Origin: Clostridiales bacterium
GTDB lineage: Bacteria > Bacillota > Clostridia > Oscillospirales > Oscillospiraceae
Direction of reading: 5' to 3'
Assembly: GCA_021203685.1 (NCBI GenBank)
Contig: JAJQAS010000201.1
Coordinates: 1 to 16,668, forward strand
DNA length: 16,668 nt
A program made the position numbers and the translations under genes. Within the stretch, counting starts at the first letter, position 1. Every line of letters starts with the position of its first letter. Below, piece by piece: positions 8,267-15,419 of the stretch. The notes under the pieces are model-generated. The model was given only the letters and a program-made list of their open reading frames with translations. It ran no database searches and had not been told where the DNA came from.

Positions 8267-9359
8267 CGGCGGAACTGTCGGCCTCCGACTGGGCTGTGCT
8301 GACCACGGTTTGCAGCTCGGTCAGGTTCTCGCAGAAGGTCACTGTATCCAGCTTGTCGTAGGCGCTGGCCAGCTCTACCTCGGCCTCGTCCGCCCAGGTG
8401 GTCATCAGGGTGTTCATGTCGGCGCTGATGTAGTCCTCCTCCACGGAGTCCATGTCCACATCCAGCCGCAGCAGCACGAAGTAGCCGTAGCTGGTCTGGT
8501 CGGTCATGCCCAGCTGGTTCACCTCCAGGGCGGCCACGGTCTCCTTGAAGCCATCCACCAGAGAGTCGTCGTCATCGTAGGAGTATTCGTCGGTGTTGCC
8601 GTCGGCGTTCTGCTCCTGGTACTCCTGGAACTTCTCCAGCAGCTCGTCGCCCTCCAGCGCGCTCAGCTCGTCGTAGATCTCCTGGGCCTGGGCCTTGGCC
8701 TCGGCAACTGCGTCCTCGTCATCCTCGTCCGCCTGGCAGAGGATGTAGCGGCAGTTATAGATGCCGTTGTCGGTGACATAGTCCTGGAGGGTCTCGTCGG
8801 TGATCTCCCGCTCGCCGCCTTCTGCGTAGAGCACATCCTGGATCTTGGTGGAAAGCTGGTACTGGCGGTAGATTTTGCCCTGCTCCTCGGCGCTGGTGCA
8901 GTAGTAGAGCATGGCGTAGGAATCCTGGAGGTCGATGTAGTCCTGCACGTCGCCCTCCTCGTCCTCGGTCAGGGTGAGACCGTACTCCGCCGCCTTCTGA
9001 CCCAGGGCGGTGTAGCTGACCACCGCCTGATAGGCGTAGTCCAGCAGGCTGTCGGCGGCGGTGACGCCATCGCTGACCTCGGCGGTCAGGTCCAGCGTCT
9101 CCCCGTAGTAGGAGTAATAATAGGACATCTGGGTCTCATAATAGGCCAGCCAGTAGCACAGGGAGATGGCGGAGACATCCTCCCCGTTGACGGTCATCAC
9201 TACGGTGTCGTTTTTCAGCTTGCCATCGGTCAGATACTTGACCTCGTCGGTGGTAGCCTTTTCGATGATCTGCTCATCGGTGAGTTCACCGCTGCAGCCG
9301 GTCAGCAGGGACATTGCCAGGGCCAGGCAAAGCCCCAGCGCAAGAACACGTTTTTTCAT
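8256..9359 (-). CDS. PrsA/SurA-like peptidyl-prolyl isomerase lipoprotein
   Basis: A 367-residue lipoprotein from the ATG at 9359, chosen because AGGAGG stands 7 nt upstream; a frame extending 9 codons further lacks this. The signal peptide MKKRVLALGLCLALAMSLLTGC ends in a lipobox with Cys22 as the lipidated residue, so it should be anchored outside the membrane. A SurA_N-like segment (VVMTVNGEDVSAISLCYWLA, about 53-72) precedes a long acidic helical region. A parvulin-type rotamase segment follows, from about residue 200 (NCRYILCQADEDDED) to TSYGYFVLLRLD. The family folds exported proteins. The protein is unusually rich in Asp, Glu and Tyr. Parvulin catalytic residues are hard to assign, so chaperone rather than isomerase activity is possible. 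It lies downstream of gdpP on the same strand. Confidence 0.82.
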   Translation of the reverse strand: MKKRVLALGLCLALAMSLLTGCSGELTDEQIIEKATTDEVKYLTDGKLKNDTVVMTVNGEDVSAISLCYWLAYYETQMSYYYSYYGETLDLTAEVSDGVTAADSLLDYAYQAVVSYTALGQKAAEYGLTLTEDEEGDVQDYIDLQDSYAMLYYCTSAEEQGKIYRQYQLSTKIQDVLYAEGGEREITDETLQDYVTDNGIYNCRYILCQADEDDEDAVAEAKAQAQEIYDELSALEGDELLEKFQEYQEQNADGNTDEYSYDDDDSLVDGFKETVAALEVNQLGMTDQTSYGYFVLLRLDVDMDSVEEDYISADMNTLMTTWADEAEVELASAYDKLDTVTFCENLTELQTVVSTAQSEADSSAEAS

Positions 9360-9380
9360 TGTAATCCTCCTAATATTAAG

Positions 9381-9394
9381 TCGCAAATATGCGA
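9381..9394. promoter_or_regulatory. Small dyad and AT-rich region upstream of the PrsA-like gene
   Basis: TCGCA-AATA-TGCGA is a short inverted repeat 22 nt upstream of the PrsA-like ATG. A possible minus-strand -10 (TAATAT) lies between it and the ribosome binding site, but no good -35 is visible. The gene may be transcribed from here or by read-through from gdpP across the repeat element. Confidence 0.3.
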
Positions 9395-9408
9395 AATAGG
9401 TAAGTTTT

Positions 9409-9625
9409 ATAAGCTGTTAGTTATTAGCTGTTAGCTATTAGCTTTGTGGTGCTTGGCATTGCGCACTACGTTTACCGTTTGCATTTCTTTACAAGCGGGT
9501 GGTTTCGCTCTCCGCTTCCTTTTTCTCTGTTCGCTTTAGATGGGGGATACCTGACTACAGGGAGAAGCGTAGCTTCGGAAGTGCCGCTTGACGGCAACAG
9601 CTAACAGCTAACGGCTAATAGCTAA
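9409..9625 (-). mobile_element. Heptad-bounded repeat element, copy A
   Basis: A non-coding element of about 217 bp between gdpP and the PrsA-like gene. Both ends are inverted arrays of 7-bp units: 9411-9442 (AGCTGTT, AGTTATT, AGCTGTT, AGCTATT) and 9597-9625, which on the minus strand reads as AGCTATT/AGCCGTT/AGCTGTT units. The minus-strand core shares long matches with copy B1: AGTCAGGTAT, CTAAAGCGAACAG, AGCGAAACCACCCG, TTGTAAA, AATGCAAACG, GCGCAATGCC and CACAAAGCTAA. One end touches the gdpP stop codon. It could fold into a long hairpin in the gdpP transcript. No open frame of note. Confidence 0.75.
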
Positions 9626-11617
9626 TCACAACTCCTCCGTCTCGTTATAATAGGCGCTGACCGCGGCCTTCAGCCGCCGCAGGGTCTCCTTGACAGAGGT
9701 ATCCCGCAGCTGGGCTCCCGCCGCGTTGCCGTTGCCGCCGCCGCCCAGGGCCTCCAGGATTACCTGCACGTTGACCTCGCCGGAGCTGCGGCCGGAGATG
9801 TTGACGCACTCGTCGTCGGCATAGACCACGAAGGACGCCTCCACCCCCTGGACGTTCAGCAGCTCGTCCGCCGCCTGGGCGGCCACGATGCGGTCCACCG
9901 ACTGCAAACAGGAGGCCACGGCCACGCCCTCGTGGACGAAGGTGGCGTCCTTGAGGACCTCGTAGCGGAGGATGGTGCGGTTCAGGTCGTTCTGGAACAG
10001 CTTGCGGACCTCGGCGGTGTCCGCCCCGCAGCGGCGCAGGAAGGCCGCCGCCTCAAAGGTGCGTCCGCCGGTGCGGAGGGTGAAGTTCTTGGTGTCCAGC
10101 ACGATGCCGGCCAGCAGGGCCTCGGCCTCCACCCGTTTCAGGTCGCTGGGGTCGATGGAGTATTGGATCAGCTCGGTCACCAGCTCCGAGGCAGAGGAAG
10201 CGTAAGGCTCGTGGTAATTCAGCACGGCGTTGGAGATATAGTCCGCCGCCCGGCGGTGGTGGTCGATGACGGCCACCTTCCGGCAGGCGTTCAGCAGCGG
10301 CTGGGAAATGACCTGGTCGGGGCGGTTGGTGTCCACCACCACCAGCAGCGTCTCCGCGCCCACCCGGCCCAGGGCCTCGTCCGGGGAGACAAAGACGTGC
10401 CCGTAGTCTTTGTCCCTCTCCAGGATCCTGGTCATCACCGTGCCGGGGACTACCTTGTCCTCCTGGATGATGTGGACCTCCACGCCCTTCTTCCGGGCGA
10501 TGGCGGCCACGCCCACGGCGGCGCCCACCGCGTCCAGGTCGGCGTGGTGGTGGCCCATCACGTAGATCAGGGGGGAGGACAGCATCAGCTCCTCCAGGGC
10601 GTTGGCCATGACCCGGCTCTTGACCTTGGTGCGGCGCTCCTGCTCTCTGGCCCGGCCCCCGTGGAACTCGAAGTCGAATCGGTTCTTGATGACCACCTGG
10701 TCGCCGCCCCGGCTCAGGGCCATCTCCATGGCCAGGGCCGCATAGCGGAACATCTCGTCGAAGGTACCGTCCCGGCCAATGCCGATGGACAGAGAGGCGG
10801 AGATGCCGTTGGGGCTGACCACGTTGTGGACCATGTCCAGCACGGAGAATTTGTTTTGCTTCATCCGCTCCAGGTGCTGCTCCTCCATCAGGAACAGGTA
10901 CCGGTCCCGGTCGTACCGGCACAGGAAACCGTTGCAGCCCTCGGTCCACAGGTTCAGCTGCCGCTCCACGGCGGCCCGGAGGTTGCTGCGGTCGCTGTCC
11001 GGGATGTTGCGGATCAGCTCTTCATAGTTGTCGATGATGATGATAAAGACCAGGGGCCGGGTGGCGTAGAACCGCTCCCGGATGTCCGCCAGGTCGGTGA
11101 TGTCGATCCAGTAGGTGGTGGCCAGGGGGTCCCGCTCTCCGCAGCCCTGGGCGGCCAGGCTGCCAAAGACCAGGTATCGCCGCCCGTGGACGCTGTATTC
11201 CACCGGGGACATGGTCTCCCCGTCCAGCAGCCACTGGGCGTCGAACTCCGGCACGGCCATGGTGATGCGCACGTCGGCCAGGTGCTCCTGCCGTCCGGTG
11301 ACCTCCAGAAAACGGTCGTTGCTCCAGATGACCTCGCCGCTCTCCGGGCGAAAGACCACCATGGGGAAGGGGGAGTCCAGCAGGGAGTTTTTCCCCGCCT
11401 GACACAGGCCCTGGATGGTCTCAGCGATGACGGCGTCGGCCTTTTTCCGGCGCTGGTGCCGGGTGACCAGGATGAAAACCAACAGCAGCGTGGTGGCGAT
11501 CAGCTCCGCCAGCCCCCAAAGCGGGGCGTTACAGACCATCAACAGGGAAAACAGGTACAGAAGGGCAAAGGTGACTTTCAGATGGGGCTCAAAGAGCTTA
11601 TTCAGCGCTTCTGACAA
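9626..11617 (-). CDS. gdpP: GdpP-type c-di-AMP phosphodiesterase (DHH-DHHA1)
   Basis: From a TTG start at 11617 this is a 663-residue membrane protein, close to B. subtilis GdpP (659 aa). TTG is chosen because the promoter at 11739-11767 overlaps every upstream in-frame ATG, and AAAGGGGG lies 8 nt before TTG. Two membrane helices (about 15-51) are followed by a PAS-like domain, a degenerate GGDEF domain (SRGGDQ at 302-307) and a DHH-DHHA1 module. Metal-binding motifs are GHHHADLDAVG (His356, Asp360, Asp362), VVDTNRP (Asp429), IDHHRR (452-454) and VLDTKNF (Asp508). The family hydrolyses c-di-AMP to pApA, controlling potassium, osmotic and wall homeostasis. In the C-terminal GGGGH motif the His is replaced by Asn629 (GGGGNGNAAG). 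It is divergent from lysA. Confidence 0.93.
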   Translation of the reverse strand: MSEALNKLFEPHLKVTFALLYLFSLLMVCNAPLWGLAELIATTLLLVFILVTRHQRRKKADAVIAETIQGLCQAGKNSLLDSPFPMVVFRPESGEVIWSNDRFLEVTGRQEHLADVRITMAVPEFDAQWLLDGETMSPVEYSVHGRRYLVFGSLAAQGCGERDPLATTYWIDITDLADIRERFYATRPLVFIIIIDNYEELIRNIPDSDRSNLRAAVERQLNLWTEGCNGFLCRYDRDRYLFLMEEQHLERMKQNKFSVLDMVHNVVSPNGISASLSIGIGRDGTFDEMFRYAALAMEMALSRGGDQVVIKNRFDFEFHGGRAREQERRTKVKSRVMANALEELMLSSPLIYVMGHHHADLDAVGAAVGVAAIARKKGVEVHIIQEDKVVPGTVMTRILERDKDYGHVFVSPDEALGRVGAETLLVVVDTNRPDQVISQPLLNACRKVAVIDHHRRAADYISNAVLNYHEPYASSASELVTELIQYSIDPSDLKRVEAEALLAGIVLDTKNFTLRTGGRTFEAAAFLRRCGADTAEVRKLFQNDLNRTILRYEVLKDATFVHEGVAVASCLQSVDRIVAAQAADELLNVQGVEASFVVYADDECVNISGRSSGEVNVQVILEALGGGGNGNAAGAQLRDTSVKETLRRLKAAVSAYYNETEEL

Positions 11618-11738
11618 GCGGTTCGCCCCCTTTCGCGGGAAAATTTGGCTGCACGGACGCGCACGGCGGGGAGGCCCCGCTCCTGTCGGCCCCTTCGCGC
11701 TACGCAACCATACAAATGGCGTTTGCACGTCAAAGGCC

Positions 11739-11767
11739 ATTATACCAAATCGGCGGGCAAAACACAA
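11739..11767 (-). promoter_or_regulatory. Promoter of gdpP
   Basis: On the minus strand TTGTGT (11767-11762) and TATAAT (11744-11739) are separated by 17 nt, with TGG before the -10 (extended TGnTATAAT). Transcription should begin near 11732, leaving a leader of about 115 nt before the TTG start. This placement rules out starts at 11767 or 11740. Confidence 0.8.
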
Positions 11768-11832
11768 CCGAAAACTGGTTTTTTTCCGATTTCGCCGGGG
11801 AGAACGGGTCGCAACGTGAAATAATTCCTGCG

Positions 11833-11869
11833 TTTTGCAGAATAACGCCGCAATTTTTGCAAAATAACG
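11833..11869. promoter_or_regulatory. Two 15-bp direct repeats in the gdpP-lysA divergent region
   Basis: TTTTGCAGAATAACG (11833-11847) and TTTTGCAAAATAACG (11855-11869) differ at one base and are offset by 22 bp, about two helical turns. They lie between the divergent gdpP and lysA promoters. The spacing suggests cooperative binding of a regulator on one face of the DNA. Confidence 0.5.
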
Positions 11870-11911
11870 TGCAAAAAGGGAGAAAACAGGGCGCTGGCGG
11901 AAAAAAAGCGG

Positions 11912-11949
11912 GGTTCGCCCTTGCGAACCGGGGGGAAATCCGCTACAAT
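11912..11949 (+). promoter_or_regulatory. Promoter of the lysA operon, with a dyad over the -35
   Basis: TTGCGA (11921-11926) and TACAAT (11944-11949) are 17 nt apart, giving a start site near 11956. The dyad GGTTCGC-CCTT-GCGAACC (11912-11929) covers the -35 and may be an operator. The start site falls at the first base of the heptad-bounded repeat, so about 370 nt of repeat-derived leader precede lysA. Confidence 0.7.
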
Positions 11950-11956
11950 AGAAAAT

Positions 11957-12137
11957 TAAGCTGTTAGCTATTAGCCGTTAGCTGTTAGTCAGATACTGCC
12001 AGTCTAAGGCGAACGGCGAAGGGGAAACTGACAGCGAAACCACCCGTTTGTAAAACAATGCAAACGACATACACAGCGCGTAATGCCCAGGAATCACAAA
12101 GCTAAGAGCTAAGAGCTAAGAGCTAGTAGCTAAAAGC
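11957..12137 (+). mobile_element. Heptad-bounded repeat element, copy B1
   Basis: The left array (11959-11988) has AGCTGTT, AGCTATT, AGCCGTT and AGCTGTT units. The right array (12099-12137) has AGCTAAG, AGCTAAG, AGCTAAG, AGCTAGT and AGCTAAA units, the inverse orientation of the same motif. The core shares AGTCAG, CTAAGGCGAACGG, AGCGAAACCACCCG (12033-12046), TTGTAAA, AATGCAAACG and CACAAAGCTAA with copy A. It has no protein-coding capacity. It lies inside the predicted 5' leader of lysA, in tandem with copy B2. Confidence 0.75.
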
Positions 12138-12143
12138 TGGCGA

Positions 12144-12297
12144 AGCTGTTAGTCAGGTATTACCAGCCTAAAGCGAACAGCACGAAACATCGGATGGTTG
12201 TCAGCGGTTTGCTCATGCAGTGAACCCGAAGCGCAAAACGAATCGTTAAGTACCACAAAACTAAGAGCTAAGAGCTAAAAGCTAATAGCTAATAGCT
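12144..12297 (+). mobile_element. Heptad-bounded repeat element, copy B2
   Basis: It begins AGCTGTTAGTCAGGTATTAC, sharing GTTAGTCAG and the following CTAAAGCGAACAG with the other copies. It ends with ACCACAAAACTAAG followed by AGCTAAG, AGCTAAA, AGCTAAT and AGCTAAT units (to 12297). The middle third differs from copies A and B1, so it is conserved at its ends only. It sits 6 nt after B1 and 18 nt before the lysA ribosome binding site. Confidence 0.7.
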
Positions 12298-12326
12298 CCT
12301 GAATATACAACCGCTAGGAGAGAGAA

Positions 12327-13583
12327 ATGAAAACACCCTTTGTCACCAAAGAGCAGCTGGAGGCCATCTGCCAGACCTACCCCACCCCCTTCCACATCTA
12401 CGACGAGGCGGGCATCCGCGCCACCGCCCGGGCGGTGAACCAGGCCTTCGCCTGGAACGAGGGCTTCCGGGAGTACTTCGCCGACAAGGCCGCCCCCACC
12501 CCCCAGCTTTTGGACATCCTGCGGGTGGAGGGCTGCGGCGTGGACTGCTCCTCCCTGACCGAGCTGATGATGAGCGAGCGGTGCGGCTACCGGGGGGAGG
12601 AGATCATGTTCTCCTCCAACGAGACCCCCGCCGAGGAGTTCGTCAAGGCCAGCGAGCTGGACGCCGTCATCAACCTGGACGACTTCACCCACATCGACTT
12701 CCTCAAGGACACCATTGGGTACATCCCGGAGACCATCTCCTGCCGCTACAACCCCGGCGGGGTATTCCAGCTGGGGGAGAGCAAAGAGGGCTTCCAGGTG
12801 ATGGACAACCCCGGCGACGCCAAGTATGGTATGACCAAACCCCAGCTCTTTGAGGCGTTCCGGAAGCTGCAGGGCATGGGGGCCAAGTACTTCGGCATCC
12901 ACGCCTTCCTGGCCTCCAACACCATCTCCAACGACTACTATCCCGCCCTGGCGGGTCAGCTCTTCGAGCTGGCGGTGGAGCTGAAAGAGGCCACCGGGGC
13001 CGACATCCGCTTCATCAACCTGTCCGGCGGCGTGGGCGTTCCCTACCGCCCGGAGCAGCCCGCCAACGACATCGCCGTCATCGGGGAGGGCGTTCACAAG
13101 AAGTTCAATGAAATTCTCGTCCCCGCCGGCATGGGCAACGTGCGCATTTACACCGAGATGGGCCGGTTCATGCTGGCCTCCAACGGCCACCTGGTCACCC
13201 GCGCCATCCATGAGAAGCACACCTATAAGGAGTATATCGGCGTGGACGCCTGCGCCGCCAACCTGATGCGCCCCGCCATTTACGGCGCATACCACCACAT
13301 CACCGTCATGGGCAAGGAGAACGCCCCCTGTGACCACAAGTACGACGTGGTGGGCAGCCTGTGCGAAAACTGCGACAAGTTTGCCGTGGACCGGATGCTG
13401 CCCAAAATCGACCGGGGCGACCTGCTGGTCATCCACGACACCGGCGCCCACGGCTTCTCCATGGGGTACAACTACAATGGCCGCCTGCGCTCGGCGGAGC
13501 TGCTGCTCCAGGAGGACGGCAGCGTGCGGATGATGCGCCGGGCGGAGACGCCAGAGGATTACTTTGCCACGCTGATTTGGTAA
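12327..13583 (+). CDS. lysA: Diaminopimelate decarboxylase (PLP-dependent, fold type III)
   Basis: This 418-residue enzyme should decarboxylate meso-diaminopimelate to L-lysine in the cytosol. The PLP lysine is Lys54 in YFADKAAPTP, where typical enzymes have YAVKAN-like sequence. Other family landmarks are His192 (GIHAFLASN), the glycine loop SGGVGVPY (233-240) for PLP phosphate, EMGRF (277-281), the Cys346-Glu347 pair in CENCDKF that approaches the substrate from the partner subunit, and Tyr383 in MGYNYNGRLR. It belongs to a divergent LysA group, so a related amino-acid decarboxylase is a minor alternative. AGGAG at 12316-12320 precedes the ATG by 6 nt. It is the first gene of a likely lysA-PHP-fumarase operon, 25 nt before the next gene. 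Its promoter is about 370 nt upstream, beyond two repeat elements. Confidence 0.87.
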   Translation: MKTPFVTKEQLEAICQTYPTPFHIYDEAGIRATARAVNQAFAWNEGFREYFADKAAPTPQLLDILRVEGCGVDCSSLTELMMSERCGYRGEEIMFSSNETPAEEFVKASELDAVINLDDFTHIDFLKDTIGYIPETISCRYNPGGVFQLGESKEGFQVMDNPGDAKYGMTKPQLFEAFRKLQGMGAKYFGIHAFLASNTISNDYYPALAGQLFELAVELKEATGADIRFINLSGGVGVPYRPEQPANDIAVIGEGVHKKFNEILVPAGMGNVRIYTEMGRFMLASNGHLVTRAIHEKHTYKEYIGVDACAANLMRPAIYGAYHHITVMGKENAPCDHKYDVVGSLCENCDKFAVDRMLPKIDRGDLLVIHDTGAHGFSMGYNYNGRLRSAELLLQEDGSVRMMRRAETPEDYFATLIW

Positions 13584-13608
13584 TACCACCAAAAAGGAGG
13601 ACACCCCC

Positions 13609-14412
13609 ATGTTCTTAGCGGACACCCATATGCACTCCGCCGCCTCCTTTGACAGCACCGCCCCCCGCCGGGAGATGGCGCGGGCGGCGTCGACCCAGGG
13701 GCTGAACCTGATCTGCTTCACCGACCACCATGACGTGATCGACGGGAACAGCCAGCTCTGCCCCACCTTCGACTGGCCCACGGCCCGTGCGGAGCATCAG
13801 GCAGCGCTGGCGGAACACATCCCCGGCCTTGAAATTCGTTACGGGCTGGAGCTGGGCAACGCCTTCGGGGACTATGCCGCCGCGGAAGGCTCCCTGAAAG
13901 AGCCGGGGCTGGACTACGTCATCGGCTCCGTCCACAACACCGGCGCAGCCCTGGGGTATCTGGACTATTACTACCAGACCTACACCCCGGCGCTGGCGGC
14001 GGAACATCTGGAGGACTACTTTGCCTCCATGCTGGAGCTGGTGCGATGGGGGAAATTCGACTCCCTGGGCCACATCCCCTACCCCCTCCGCTATATGCGG
14101 GACAGGGACGGCTGCGATGTGGGCCTTGGCCCTTATTGGGAGCAAATCGAGGCGATTTTGCGGCAAATCGTTTCCTCCTGCATCGCGCTGGAGGTGAACA
14201 CCAAGGGCTTCCGTCAGGCCCGGTCAGACTACGCCGCCCTACTGGAGCGGTACCGGGAGCTGGGCGGCGAGCTGGTCACCTGCGGCGGAGACGCCCACCG
14301 CCCGGAAGAGGTGGGCGGAGCCATTCGAGAGGGATACGAGCTGATTCGGGAGCAAGGCTTCCGGTATGTGACCGTTTTCCGGCAGAGAAAGCCCGACCTG
14401 ATTCCACTGTAG
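13609..14412 (+). CDS. PHP-domain phosphatase, histidinol-phosphatase (HisJ/HisK-like)
   Basis: This 267-residue cytosolic protein has a complete PHP metal site: DTHMHS (His7, His9), FTDHHD (Asp39, His40), GLELG (Glu81), GSVHNT (His109), LGHIPYP (His155) and GGDAHRPEEVG (Asp228, His230). Length and motif order match HisJ/HisK-type histidinol-phosphatases, which release histidinol from histidinol phosphate in histidine synthesis. No other his gene is nearby, so another phosphomonoesterase substrate is possible. AAAGGAGG precedes the ATG by about 8 nt. It lies 25 nt after lysA and 12 nt before the fumarase gene, in tight operon spacing. Confidence 0.85.
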   Translation: MFLADTHMHSAASFDSTAPRREMARAASTQGLNLICFTDHHDVIDGNSQLCPTFDWPTARAEHQAALAEHIPGLEIRYGLELGNAFGDYAAAEGSLKEPGLDYVIGSVHNTGAALGYLDYYYQTYTPALAAEHLEDYFASMLELVRWGKFDSLGHIPYPLRYMRDRDGCDVGLGPYWEQIEAILRQIVSSCIALEVNTKGFRQARSDYAALLERYRELGGELVTCGGDAHRPEEVGGAIREGYELIREQGFRYVTVFRQRKPDLIPL

Positions 14413-14424
14413 GAGGTAAGGGGT

Positions 14425-15267
14425 ATGAGAGAAGTAAAGTATGCGGAAATCGTCTCCGCCGTCCGGGATTTGTGCATCGAGGCCAACTGCAACCTCCCCG
14501 CCGACGTGCGGGAGCGCATCTGCGCTGCCTGCCAGACGGAGCAGTCCCCGGTGGGGCAGTCCATCCTCAGCGACCTGGTGGAAAATTTCACCTTCGCCGG
14601 GGAGAAGCGGCTGCCCATCTGCCAGGACACGGGCATGGCCATTGTGTTCATCGACCTGGGCCAGGAAGTCCACATCACCGGCGGTCTGCTGTCCGACGCA
14701 GTGAACGAGGGCGTGAGCAAGGGCTACACTGAGGGCTTTTTGCGCAAAAGCGTAGTGGGAGACCCTCTCCGCCGGGTGAACACCGACGACAACACCCCCG
14801 CCGTGCTGCACCTGCGGCTGGTGGAGGGCGACAGGGTGGACATCACCGTGGCCCCCAAGGGGGCGGGCAGCGAGAACATGACCTCTCTGAAAATGCTCAA
14901 GCCCTCCTGCACCCAGGAGCAGGTGGAGGACGCCATCGTACAGGCGGTGTCCGATGCCGGTTCCAACCCCTGTCCGCCGGTGGTGGTGGGGGTCGGTCTG
15001 GGCGGCAACGCGGAGCAGGCCGCTATCGCGGCCAAGCGGGCACTGCTGCGGCCCCTGGATGCGCAGAACAGCGATCCCCTCTATGCCGGGATGGAACAGC
15101 GGATTTTGGAGCGGGTGAACCGGCTGGGCATCGGCCCCCAGGGGCTGGGCGGCACCACCACCGCCCTAGCGGTGTCCATCATTCCCCAGCCCACCCACAT
15201 CGCGCAAATGCCCTGCTGCGTGAATCTGTGCTGCCATGTGTGCAGACATGCGCGGCGGGTGATTTGA
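14425..15267 (+). CDS. Class I fumarate hydratase, alpha subunit
   Basis: This 280-residue protein is a complete alpha (N-terminal) subunit of the two-subunit, oxygen-sensitive [4Fe-4S] fumarase, TtdA/FumA-N-like. The enzyme hydrates fumarate to malate, or tartrate dehydration in close relatives. The cluster ligands should be Cys66 (PICQDTG), Cys183 (NPCPPVVVG) and Cys270 (NLCCHV). GIGPQGLGG (235-243) and PTHIAQMP are family landmarks. The C-terminus carries extra cysteines (PCCVNLCCHVCRH). AGGAGG at 14411-14416 overlaps the stop codon of the upstream gene, implying translational coupling. The beta subunit that normally follows is absent: only 81 nt separate the stop from a strong terminator. 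Either the beta gene lies elsewhere or it was lost when the AT-rich region to the right was acquired. Confidence 0.9.
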   Translation: MREVKYAEIVSAVRDLCIEANCNLPADVRERICAACQTEQSPVGQSILSDLVENFTFAGEKRLPICQDTGMAIVFIDLGQEVHITGGLLSDAVNEGVSKGYTEGFLRKSVVGDPLRRVNTDDNTPAVLHLRLVEGDRVDITVAPKGAGSENMTSLKMLKPSCTQEQVEDAIVQAVSDAGSNPCPPVVVGVGLGGNAEQAAIAAKRALLRPLDAQNSDPLYAGMEQRILERVNRLGIGPQGLGGTTTALAVSIIPQPTHIAQMPCCVNLCCHVCRHARRVI

Positions 15268-15348
15268 ACCGGTTCCGTTATCGTTGCTCGGCATCTCCAG
15301 GAAACGTTAATATCCAACATCGAACTGGCAATATCATAAATTTATTGC

Positions 15349-15386
15349 AAAAACGCAGAAATCCTTCGCGGATTTCTGCGTTTTTT
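15349..15386. terminator. Bidirectional intrinsic terminator between the fumarase and XRE genes
   Basis: A perfect stem of at least 13 bp (AACGCAGAAATCC with GGATTTCTGCGTT) around the loop TTCGC is flanked by an A-run on the left (15349-15353) and six T residues on the right (15381-15386). It should terminate the lysA operon rightward and the convergent XRE gene leftward. Confidence 0.95.
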
Positions 15387-15419
15387 GTGTTTCCGAAAGT
15401 CTATTTAGCCAAAGCCACT

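Noticed and set aside
11618..11767. N-terminal extension of gdpP by 50 codons to an ATG at 11767
   Set aside because: The extended -10 promoter at 11739-11744 lies inside this extension, so the ATGs at 11767 and 11740 are not in the transcript. The extension is Pro/Arg-rich, unlike the GdpP N-terminus.
11957..12297. CRISPR array, considered for the repeated units before lysA
   Set aside because: The units are contiguous 7-mers without spacers, the larger copies are inverted or diverged, and no cas genes are present.
15255..15310. tRNA-like GGTTCAAATC on the minus strand, considered as a tRNA gene end or phage attachment site at the composition break
   Set aside because: There is no matching acceptor stem, D-arm or anticodon arm at the required distance, and it overlaps the end of the fumarase gene. 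No direct repeat of it is seen in the window.
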